Notes: a model not told the origin generated them from the letters alone. A stretch of 5,281 bases of DNA from an uncultured Bacteroidota bacterium (GCA_903879775.1 CAIRMY010000055.1:1-5281); one strand, 5' to 3'; counted from the first letter of the stretch, positions 1 through 5,257 are shown. Program-made: numbers and translations.

Positions 1-4
1 ACTA

Positions 5-154
5 CTAGGCTAGCAATTCATATAAACATGAGGCAAAAAAGACAAAACAAAATCCAGTAACCAAAATCAGAACTTTCATCAGGGATGAAACCATTGCTAC
101 TGCTTTATCACTTTTATTCTTTGGTTGATGTCGCTGTAAAGACCGTCTTTTCAT
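5..154 (-). CDS. Possible small single-span membrane protein (49 aa)
   Basis: This is an uninterrupted reading frame of 49 codons ending in two consecutive TAG stops. The first 17 or so residues are strongly basic (MKRRSLQRHQPKNKSDK). They are followed by a hydrophobic stretch from about residue 19 to 44, broken only by one Lys at 27, with the core LILVTGFCFVFFA, enough for one membrane span. The layout suggests an inner-membrane protein with its N terminus in the cytoplasm. It is divergent from the gene at 238, and the 83-base gap has promoter-like elements in both directions, which favours a real gene. I do not recognise the family. Against it: the frame is short and has no ribosome binding site, though genes in this phylum seldom have one. 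It could be a chance frame. Confidence 0.4.
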   Translation of the reverse strand: MKRRSLQRHQPKNKSDKAVAMVSSLMKVLILVTGFCFVFFASCLYELLA

Positions 155-166
155 AAAATGTTACTC

Positions 167-200
167 TAAATTTACACATTAAAGTGTAGTATCTTTGCAA
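167..200 (-). promoter_or_regulatory. Candidate promoter for the small membrane ORF
   Basis: Read on the minus strand, a TTG (198-200) is followed after 23 bases by TAAATTTA (167-174), one mismatch from the Bacteroidota -7 consensus TAnnTTTG. Transcription would start just upstream of the ATG at 154. The spacing is at the long end of the accepted range and the match is imperfect, so this is tentative. Confidence 0.25.
190..197 (+). promoter_or_regulatory. -7 promoter box (TATCTTTG) for the gene at 238
   Basis: TATCTTTG matches the Bacteroidota -7 consensus TAnnTTTG exactly and lies 40 bases upstream of the start codon at 238. No TTG is found at the usual distance upstream, so the -33 element is missing or divergent. 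An imperfect palindrome (173-188) ends two bases before the box. Confidence 0.5.
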
Positions 201-237
201 CTAGGGATTCAAATAATTAAATGTCCCTCATGAAAAA

Positions 238-633
238 ATGAAGTTAGAATGGTTGCAAGGTATGGAAGAATATGGCCTAGAGTCGGATGAAATTGTTAGG
301 TTATTTGATTTCACAAAGGAGGAGGCTTTATTGTTGAAAAAGGCAATTGAATATTTTGTGATAGAGTTAAACAATCCCCTTGATTTAACGAGATTGACTT
401 ATGTTGAAGCTTTAAATTGCAATTTGATTTTCCAGCAAACAGATACTGATTATGGCATTGAATTTGTTGAGAAAACTGGTTTCATCTGTGGACTTACAAA
501 AGCATCTTATCAAAGATTGGTTTCATTGATTGAGCCTTTTTGCTCGAGAGATTTGAGTAGTTACCAGTGGCTGTATGACGTAGATACTGAAATTGATTTT
601 TTGTTTTCGCCATCTGCTAAAGGAGGTTGGTAA
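238..633 (+). CDS. Hypothetical protein, 131 aa, C-terminal SPSAKGGW
   Basis: I do not recognise a named family. The protein is soluble and acidic, with no signal peptide or membrane span. The N-terminal third looks helical (residues 16-43, including DEIVRLFDF and EEALLLKKAIEYF). The middle looks beta-rich (about 60-85), a further helix covers 88-103, and the end is YQWLYDVDTEIDFLFSPSAKGGW from residue 109. The Trp/Tyr-rich end with a terminal GGW looks like a conserved tail rather than random read-through. The start at 238 is the first in-frame ATG; an ATG at 230 runs into a TGA that overlaps this start as ATGA. It lies 62 bases upstream of the SRPBCC gene on the same strand and could be cotranscribed with it. 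Coding quality looks good, but function is unknown. Confidence 0.8.
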   Translation: MKLEWLQGMEEYGLESDEIVRLFDFTKEEALLLKKAIEYFVIELNNPLDLTRLTYVEALNCNLIFQQTDTDYGIEFVEKTGFICGLTKASYQRLVSLIEPFCSRDLSSYQWLYDVDTEIDFLFSPSAKGGW

Positions 634-695
634 TTTTAAAATATCGCATTGTGAATTTATAGAACATATTTCCGCAATGTTTGTTAGTTTAAAAT

Positions 696-1148
696 ATGAA
701 GAAACTTGTTCAAGAGCAGTTTTTGCCAATTTCAATTGAAAAGGCATGGGATTTTTTTGCGACGCCAAAGAATTTGAATGAAGTTACGCCCAGAGATATG
801 GTCTTTAAAATTATGGGTGACATTCCTGAAAAAATGTATCAAGGGATGTTTATTCGATACAAGATTTCGCCAATGTTGAACATCCAATTAGATTGGTGTA
901 CTGAAATTACACATATTCAGGAAGGACAATTTTTCGTTGACGAACAAAGAAAAGGTCCCTACAATATTTGGCATCATGAACATCATTTTAAGTCGGTTGA
1001 AGGCGGCGTTTTAATGACAGATATTTTGCATTACGATGTTGGCATGGGTATTTTGGGATGGGTTGCAAGCAAATTGTTTGTAGATGCCAAGGTGAAGCAA
1101 ATTTTCGAATATAGGAAAGAGATTTTGGGGAAATACGAGTTTAAATAA
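696..1148 (+). CDS. SRPBCC-family ligand-binding protein (COG4276-like)
   Basis: This 150-residue cytoplasmic protein has the features of the SRPBCC (START/Bet v 1) helix-grip fold. An opening strand (KKLVQEQFLPIS) is followed by a helix with the family-typical phrase IEKAWDFFATPKNLNEVTP (residues 14-32). Strands then include the signature KGPYNIWHHEHHF (86-98) and MTDILHYDV (107-115), and a long C-terminal helix spans about 120-145. Related proteins are often labelled SRPBCC family protein or, with little support, cell division inhibitor; the fold normally binds a hydrophobic ligand in a central cavity. The ligand cannot be read from the sequence. Length fits a single-domain member. An imperfect -7 box (AATGTTTG, 676-683) lies just ahead of the start, so the gene may have its own weak promoter or be read through from 238. 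Confidence 0.85.
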   Translation: MKKLVQEQFLPISIEKAWDFFATPKNLNEVTPRDMVFKIMGDIPEKMYQGMFIRYKISPMLNIQLDWCTEITHIQEGQFFVDEQRKGPYNIWHHEHHFKSVEGGVLMTDILHYDVGMGILGWVASKLFVDAKVKQIFEYRKEILGKYEFK

Positions 1149-1151
1149 TTT

Positions 1152-1168
1152 AGGTTATTTTATAGCCT
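1152..1168 (+). terminator. Weak hairpin after the SRPBCC gene
   Basis: AGGTTAT (1152-1158) can pair with ATAGCCT (1162-1168) across a TTT loop, giving seven pairs including one G-U. It starts a few bases after the stop codon. No T-run follows immediately; a run of Ts comes about ten bases later. It may be a weak terminator or chance. Confidence 0.25.
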
Positions 1169-1182
1169 CTCCATTCTATTTT

Positions 1183-1214
1183 TTGATATTGACTATATTT
1201 GCAATCTATTTTTG
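1183..1214 (+). promoter_or_regulatory. Promoter of the acyloxyacyl hydrolase gene
   Basis: A TTG (1183-1185) is followed after 21 bases by TATTTTTG (1207-1214), an exact match to TAnnTTTG at a suitable spacing. Transcription would begin near 1220, leaving a leader of roughly 18 bases before the ATG at 1238. A second exact -7 box, TATATTTG (1194-1201), lies 13 bases upstream but lacks a TTG at the right distance. Confidence 0.55.
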
Positions 1215-1237
1215 TTCGGGAGTAGACTTGCATAAAA

Positions 1238-2335
1238 ATGATATTCAAAATTAGAGTCAGTATTTTCATAGTAACTTTATTAATTGCAACGAATTCATAT
1301 TCGCAGTATTCTTATTCATTAAATTATTTTGGTGGCCGAATGACTCCTCATTCTACTTACACGAAAAGTTTGGCAGCGCCAATTGTGGGGATCCAAACGG
1401 ATGTTGTTTGGAGGATGAGAAGAGAAACAGATGATTTGGGAAGCCGCAGAAATAGTAATTTGAAGTTTTTTCCTCAGATTGGCGGTTCACTTACTTGGAT
1501 GGATATGGGTATGAATGTTACGGGGTATCAGGTGGCAGTTTCTCTGAACCTTGGTGGAGAAATAAGCGCAAAAGGACCCTGGTCTTTTGACTGGCATTTT
1601 GCTCATGGATTGACTTATTTGTCGGAGAAATATGATACGCTTATGCGGCCAATTAATTATGCGATTGGTTCAAATTTAAATTATTTCGCTCAACTTAAAG
1701 GTGAAATTAAGTATGACATTACGCCAAATTTGGCTTTGTCATTGGGTGGTTATTTAACACATGCTTCAAATGGTAATTTGGAGAAGCCGAATGTTGGGTT
1801 GAATGCGATTCATTATGGCATAGGAATGTTATATGTTCCGAATGAAAGTCAGAATTCGGATAGGTCATCTTACTATATTCACAAGAAACATTATTTTACA
1901 ACCCCATATTCTTTAGGCGTTAAATTTGGGAATCGCTCGCATAGTCTTGAATTTCCTGAATCTTTTACTTCATGGATTTTTGATTTTCAATTTAGGTTTC
2001 AAAAATCGGCACATCATATTTGGGATGTTGGATTTGATTTATTCTCAGATCCCAATTATAAGTTTACAAAAACTGGTCGTTACACAGGTGCTGAAGAGCT
2101 CGATCAGTTAGAATTTGCCATTAAAGGTGGCCATCAGTTTGTTTATGGTAGGGTTGGTCTGCGCACAGATTTGGGAATCTATGTTTTTAGGCCTGTTTCT
2201 AGCGATAAAGGCGCTTTTTACAATGCAATTGGCATAGATTATAGATTGACGCAAAATTGGGTGTTGAGATCGCGTTTAAAAGCGCATTTAAATGTTGCTG
2301 ATTATATGGAGTTTGGGATTAGTCGATTATTTTAA
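1238..2335 (+). CDS. Acyloxyacyl hydrolase, PagL-like lipid A deacylase family
   Basis: This 365-residue protein begins with a Sec signal peptide (basic MIFKIR, hydrophobic VSIFIVTLLIATNS, probable cleavage near YS-Q at residues 22-23). The mature part alternates polar and hydrophobic residues as in an outer-membrane beta-barrel and ends in Phe. Residues 174-189 (THASNGNLEKPNVGLN) match the PagL active-site region, with His175 and Ser177 in the HxSN arrangement. PagL removes the 3-O-linked acyl chain from lipid A at the outer membrane. The protein is about twice the length of Pseudomonas PagL: about 150 residues precede the motif region after the signal peptide and about 175 follow it, as I recall for Bacteroidota members called acyloxyacyl hydrolase. 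The ending KAHLNVADYMEFGISRLF looks family-typical. The position expected for the catalytic acid appears to be Asn189. Fold assignment is solid; activity is inferred. Confidence 0.85.
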   Translation: MIFKIRVSIFIVTLLIATNSYSQYSYSLNYFGGRMTPHSTYTKSLAAPIVGIQTDVVWRMRRETDDLGSRRNSNLKFFPQIGGSLTWMDMGMNVTGYQVAVSLNLGGEISAKGPWSFDWHFAHGLTYLSEKYDTLMRPINYAIGSNLNYFAQLKGEIKYDITPNLALSLGGYLTHASNGNLEKPNVGLNAIHYGIGMLYVPNESQNSDRSSYYIHKKHYFTTPYSLGVKFGNRSHSLEFPESFTSWIFDFQFRFQKSAHHIWDVGFDLFSDPNYKFTKTGRYTGAEELDQLEFAIKGGHQFVYGRVGLRTDLGIYVFRPVSSDKGAFYNAIGIDYRLTQNWVLRSRLKAHLNVADYMEFGISRLF

Positions 2336-2341
2336 ACATAA

Positions 2342-2375
2342 AAAAAGGCTGTTTCAAATCTGAAACAGCCTTTTT
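2342..2375. terminator. Bidirectional rho-independent terminator
   Basis: A perfect 15-base-pair inverted repeat (2342-2356 with 2361-2375) encloses the four-base loop AATC. The GC-rich core GGCTGTTTC is flanked by an A-run on the left and a T-run on the right, so it gives a hairpin followed by U residues on both strands. It lies between the stop codons of the convergent hydrolase and desaturase genes and probably ends both transcripts. Confidence 0.93.
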
Positions 2376-2395
2376 AATATGGTCATTAAAAACCC

Positions 2396-3481
2396 TTAAG
2401 CTACTGGTTGCATTGATCCAATAATTCTAAGGTATTTTAGATGTGATTTAATTGCTTTGAACATTGTTGGGAATTCTTGGTATTTCACATTGAAATCTTC
2501 ACAAGTTTTCTTCACAATTTCATTGATTTTTGGATAATGAACGTGGCTAATTTTTGGAAATAAATGATGTTCAACTTGAAAATTCAAACCCCCCAATAAC
2601 CATGTCCATATTTTATTTTTGGTAGCAAAGTTTGAAGTTGTGCGAATTTGGTGAGTTGCCCAATCATCTTCTACAATAACTAATTCGTCGTTGTGAGCAA
2701 TGAAATTAAGTCCCTCAACAACATGCGCCAATTGGAAAACGATGGTGATACAGATACCTGTGGTTAGAGCCATGATTAGATATCCTAAAATAGCGGTACC
2801 AAATCCAAAAACAAAGGATGGTATTACAATAAAAATACCGATGTAAACAATTTTACTTGCCCAAAATTCAAAATGTTCAAAAGCTGTCATTTTGCCTTTC
2901 ATTTCTCTTTCAGCAATTTTACCTGTGAAATATTTTGTAAAATCTTGTAAAGATATCCAAGTGAGATAAGCAACAGAATATAGCATAAGTCCATAAATAT
3001 GTTGGAATTTATGGAACCAAAGTTTCTTTTGGTTATTGTTTAATCTCATATAAGGATAGATATCAATATCTTCATCAGCACCGTCAATATTGGTGAAACT
3101 ATGATGTGCAATGTTGTGTTTTTCAACCCAATAGAAAGCGTTTCCACCGAGCAAATTCAAACTATTTGCCATGATTTTATTCACCCAAGGTTTGGTTGAA
3201 TAACTACCATGAGAACCGTCGTGCATCACATTGAATCCAATGGCTGCAAATGAAATGCCTAAAATGGTGCATAAAACAATGCGCAACCAAGTTGGTTCTG
3301 GAGTAAATGCAACAAGAAATAGGTAACTACCTATCATAATCAAACTGAGAATTACAGTTTTAAAGTATAACTTCCAGTTACCAGTAGGTTTAATCTTATT
3401 GTCAATAAAATATTGATCAATGCGAGATCTTAAAGTACTGAAAAATTGTGCATTTCTGCCTTCAAAGCGAATTGTTGCCAT
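2396..3481 (-). CDS. Membrane fatty acid desaturase (linoleoyl-CoA desaturase-like, COG3239)
   Basis: This 361-residue integral membrane di-iron enzyme introduces a double bond into fatty acyl chains using O2 and electrons. All three histidine boxes are present: HDGSH (residues 87-91), HNIAHH (122-127) and QVEHH (302-306). Gln in place of the first His of box three is typical of front-end desaturases and relatives. His253 (FQLAHVVE) and His277 (ATHQIRTTSNF) also fit the family's metal-site region. Hydrophobic segments at about 40-58, 66-86, 208-227 and 230-252 fit a four-span topology with the boxes on the cytoplasmic face. There is no fused cytochrome b5 (no HPGG), so electrons must come from a separate carrier. 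Length is normal and the ORF is intact. It has its own promoter and ends at the shared terminator. Position specificity and substrate (CoA, ACP or lipid) cannot be read. Confidence 0.93.
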   Translation of the reverse strand: MATIRFEGRNAQFFSTLRSRIDQYFIDNKIKPTGNWKLYFKTVILSLIMIGSYLFLVAFTPEPTWLRIVLCTILGISFAAIGFNVMHDGSHGSYSTKPWVNKIMANSLNLLGGNAFYWVEKHNIAHHSFTNIDGADEDIDIYPYMRLNNNQKKLWFHKFQHIYGLMLYSVAYLTWISLQDFTKYFTGKIAEREMKGKMTAFEHFEFWASKIVYIGIFIVIPSFVFGFGTAILGYLIMALTTGICITIVFQLAHVVEGLNFIAHNDELVIVEDDWATHQIRTTSNFATKNKIWTWLLGGLNFQVEHHLFPKISHVHYPKINEIVKKTCEDFNVKYQEFPTMFKAIKSHLKYLRIIGSMQPVA

Positions 3482-3509
3482 TGTCTTGTTTTTTATTTTG
3501 AATAATATA

Positions 3510-3540
3510 CAAATTTAATCATTAATAATCCAATTGACAA
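3510..3540 (-). promoter_or_regulatory. Promoter of the desaturase gene
   Basis: On the minus strand, TTG (3538-3540) is followed after 20 bases by TAAATTTG (3510-3517), an exact match to TAnnTTTG. This is the best-formed Bacteroidota promoter in the window. Transcription would start near 3503, leaving a leader of about 20 bases before the ATG at 3481. It shows that the desaturase can be transcribed separately from the upstream barrel gene. Confidence 0.7.
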
Positions 3541-3574
3541 TGAAAAGAACAATATATTTATCCTTTTAACTGTA

Positions 3575-3586
3575 TTGTTTAAACAA
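3575..3586. promoter_or_regulatory. Perfect 12-bp palindrome, possible operator
   Basis: TTGTTTAAACAA is a perfect palindrome with no loop, so it is more plausible as a protein-binding site on DNA than as an RNA hairpin. It lies about 35 bases upstream of the desaturase -33 element and a few bases beyond the stop of the upstream barrel gene. In AT-rich DNA a 12-base palindrome can arise by chance. Confidence 0.25.
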
Positions 3587-3593
3587 ATGATAA

Positions 3594-4277
3594 TTAGAAT
3601 TTGATACCAATTCTAATTCCTGGATTTGCTTGTAGTCCAAATCCCATTCCAGAGCCAAGCGAGTTCTCTACAACTTCTGTACTATTGCTGTTCCAAATTT
3701 GTCGTTTGCCGTAATTTTCAATCGCAAATCCATAGCCCAATTCTGCCCCAATATAAATGCTTGAAATAAAATAATAATCAGCTCCAAAAACAAGTCCGGC
3801 ATAAAAGTTATTTCCACCAACAGTTTGAGCAGTGAATGTTCCACCCTCTAGATATTGTTGACCATTTTCAGTATTTATACCATTCAATGAGTTAGAATTT
3901 AAGCCGAATCCAACTTCACCCCCGAAATAAGGCGAAAGCTTATCGGTACCAGTAAAATGTTTTTCAAGCCCAAGTGCAACGTTGAAATTGGAACTCTTAG
4001 ATTTGAGTGTAAAAGGAGGAATGGTTGGGGTTATAACGTTGTACACATAGTCTGTACTGTTTGTATATCCAAAGGCAAATTTAGTTCTTACCGCAAGATT
4101 ATTTTTTAGGAAATAACGCATTCTAATTTCCGAGATTTGAAAATTGATGGGCGCTCCTCCAACTTGAAGGTTTAATGTAGCCTCAATTGTAAGGTCCTTT
4201 TGAACGGCCTTTTGTGCGTTTGCTTCTGTGATAAAAAGACAAATAGCAAGAAATAAATAAATTTTGTATGGTTTCAT
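3594..4277 (-). CDS. Outer-membrane beta-barrel protein, 227 aa
   Basis: The protein starts with a clear signal peptide (MKPYKIYLFLAICLFITEANA, cleavage before Gln22). The mature part of about 205 residues fits an eight-stranded barrel. Alternating strands include IRMRYFLKNNLAVRTKFAFG (51-70), NFNVALGLEKHF (97-108), LSPYFGGEVGFG (114-125), FYAGLVFGADYYF (158-170) and SIYIGAELGYGF (173-184), with a final strand IRIGIKF ending in Phe, as the BAM complex prefers. The stretches 77-96, 126-155 and 188-210 look like polar loops. It belongs broadly to the porin-like or OmpA-barrel-type superfamily; I cannot name the exact family, ligand or role. An exact -7 box sits directly before the ATG. The last residues closely resemble those of the short gene just upstream, suggesting paralogy or convergent barrel ends. 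Confidence 0.85.
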   Translation of the reverse strand: MKPYKIYLFLAICLFITEANAQKAVQKDLTIEATLNLQVGGAPINFQISEIRMRYFLKNNLAVRTKFAFGYTNSTDYVYNVITPTIPPFTLKSKSSNFNVALGLEKHFTGTDKLSPYFGGEVGFGLNSNSLNGINTENGQQYLEGGTFTAQTVGGNNFYAGLVFGADYYFISSIYIGAELGYGFAIENYGKRQIWNSNSTEVVENSLGSGMGFGLQANPGIRIGIKF

Positions 4278-4284
4278 AACTATG

Positions 4285-4292
4285 CAAAAGTA
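4285..4292 (-). promoter_or_regulatory. -7 promoter box (TACTTTTG) directly ahead of the barrel gene
   Basis: Read on the minus strand, TACTTTTG matches TAnnTTTG exactly and ends seven bases before the ATG at 4277. Transcription would start on or next to the start codon, giving a leaderless or nearly leaderless mRNA. No TTG is found at the expected -33 distance, so strength is uncertain. Confidence 0.45.
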
Positions 4293-4310
4293 TTCACATA
4301 AATGAAAAAA

Positions 4311-4589
4311 TTAGAATTTAAAGCCAATTCTTATGCCTTGAGTATAACTCATGTCTAATTTAGTGTTCGTACCAAGACTTTCTCCAGACGTACTAATCAA
4401 TCCATTGGGAGCATAAACGGTATTCGATACATTCCCTAAGTTTATATTTTGATAACCATAGCGAATTAAAATTTGAATTATAGGTAATTTTGGGGTGTTG
4501 GTTTGCGGAGTATTTGGCTTTGAGCTTGCTTGAGCTGAAGAGTAATTCGCAAAAAAGATACATGAAATTGCGAAAATGAAATTTTTCAT
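4311..4589 (-). CDS. Short exported protein with barrel-like C-terminal hairpin, 92 aa
   Basis: A signal peptide (MKNFIFAISCIFFANYSSA, cleavage before Gln20) is followed by a Pro/Thr/Ser linker (residues 21-36). Two strand-like segments come next: IIQILIRYGYQNINLG (37-52) and LDMSYTQGIRIGFKF (78-92), joined by a polar Gly/Ser/Asn loop. The ending GIRIGFKF is nearly the same as GIRIGIKF in the adjacent barrel gene, and the 27 bases at the two gene ends match at 22 positions. At 92 residues it is too short to form a monomeric eight-strand barrel. It may be the remnant of a barrel gene that lost its middle, or a small protein that oligomerises. It lies 33 bases upstream of the 227-residue barrel gene and 59 bases from the divergent start at 4649. 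No convincing promoter is visible. Expression and function are unknown. Confidence 0.65.
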   Translation of the reverse strand: MKNFIFAISCIFFANYSSAQASSKPNTPQTNTPKLPIIQILIRYGYQNINLGNVSNTVYAPNGLISTSGESLGTNTKLDMSYTQGIRIGFKF

Positions 4590-4607
4590 GCTTCGAAATG
4601 ACTAAGA

Positions 4608-4641
4608 TTGTTTTAATCAATTACTATTTCAAGTATTTTTG
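4608..4641 (+). promoter_or_regulatory. Promoter of the gene at 4649
   Basis: TATTTTTG (4634-4641) matches TAnnTTTG exactly, with a TTG (4608-4610) 23 bases upstream. The box ends seven bases before the ATG at 4649, so the message would be leaderless or nearly so. Because the box lies downstream of the alternative ATG at 4598, it argues for the 4649 start. Confidence 0.5.
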
Positions 4642-4648
4642 TTCCAAA

Positions 4649-5257
4649 ATGTATCGCTTTTTAGTCGTAATATTATTGATTTTTAAAAGTGCCATTCTTT
4701 TTGGTCAAGAATGGTCACCACAGGATAGCATTCGGTTATCGTTGAAAAATAAGCCTCACATTCTTATTGGCGGAGATCAACGCAATTCCTTTGTAACTGG
4801 AATTCCGGTAAGGATTTTTGGTTTAAGGGGAGGATTAGACTATGGTAAATTTGCATTACTTGGCGCTATATATTCAGCGAATGCGGAAAAAACAATTAAG
4901 CAAGGGATATCGAATTCGTATGATTATTTAATTTTTAGTGGAATTGGGGAATATCACTGGTATAAGACGCATAGATTTAAAATCTCTCAAACGATTCAAT
5001 TAGGAATTGGGGTTGTTGATCTAAAGGAGTATGATGAAAAGCTTGGGAAAAATGTTTTAAGTACAAAAATGGTGATTCCTGTCGAAACTGGCATTTCCGG
5101 AAATTTAAGGGTCTTGAAATATTTTGGATTAACTGCTGGAATAGGGGTTAGGGTTTCATTAACGCCCGGTACTTATTATTCAGCACCATATTACACTTAT
5201 GGGTTAATGGTTTTTACGAAAGATCTCGTAAAAGATCTCAAAAAGGCATTCGAATAA
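4649..5257 (+). CDS. Exported barrel-like protein of unknown function, 202 aa
   Basis: The frame is open from an ATG at 4598, but the start at 4649 is preferred. It opens directly with a standard signal peptide (MYRFLVVILLIFKSAILFG, cleavage near Gln20), whereas the longer form would add 17 residues ahead of it and begin upstream of the -7 box at 4634. The mature part shows alternating strand-like segments: FGLRGGLDYGKFALLGAIYS (57-76), YLIFSGIGEYHWY (93-105), FKISQTIQLGIGVVDL (110-125), VIPVETGISGNLRVL (142-156) and YFGLTAGIGVRVSL (158-171). This fits a small outer-membrane barrel of about eight strands. It does not end in an aromatic strand but in a charged helix-like tail, KDLVKDLKKAFE, which is unusual for such proteins. 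It is divergent from the short exported gene at 4589. I do not recognise a named family. Confidence 0.8.
   Translation: MYRFLVVILLIFKSAILFGQEWSPQDSIRLSLKNKPHILIGGDQRNSFVTGIPVRIFGLRGGLDYGKFALLGAIYSANAEKTIKQGISNSYDYLIFSGIGEYHWYKTHRFKISQTIQLGIGVVDLKEYDEKLGKNVLSTKMVIPVETGISGNLRVLKYFGLTAGIGVRVSLTPGTYYSAPYYTYGLMVFTKDLVKDLKKAFE
5219..5239 (+). repeat. Two-copy 9-bp direct repeat inside the last gene
   Basis: AAAGATCTC occurs at 5219-5227 and again at 5231-5239, with a period of 12 bases (four codons). It encodes the repeated KDL of the C-terminal KDLVKDLKK tail. The in-frame period suggests a small duplication that lengthened the charged tail. Confidence 0.5.

Noticed and set aside
640..680. CATTG...CAATG inverted repeat between the first two plus-strand genes
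   Set aside because: The arms are only five bases with a loop of more than 20, which is expected by chance and too weak for a terminator.
523..768. Minus-strand 81-codon open frame across the end of the first plus-strand gene
   Set aside because: It overlaps the C-terminal coding region of the unknown gene and the start of the SRPBCC gene, and its translation shows no domain, signal or membrane pattern; it is an antisense shadow.
1926..2111. 61-codon plus-strand frame inside the acyloxyacyl hydrolase gene
   Set aside because: It lies wholly within a well-supported gene in another frame. Its hydrophobic look comes from reading T-rich beta-strand codons out of frame.
4393..4620. 75-codon minus-strand frame overlapping the 92-residue exported protein
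   Set aside because: The alternative frame gives no signal peptide or recognisable pattern, whereas the chosen frame has a clean signal peptide and a barrel-like ending.
4598..4648. Upstream ATG extending the last gene by 17 residues
   Set aside because: The extension precedes a complete signal peptide and starts upstream of the exact -7 box at 4634-4641, so it would not be transcribed from that promoter.
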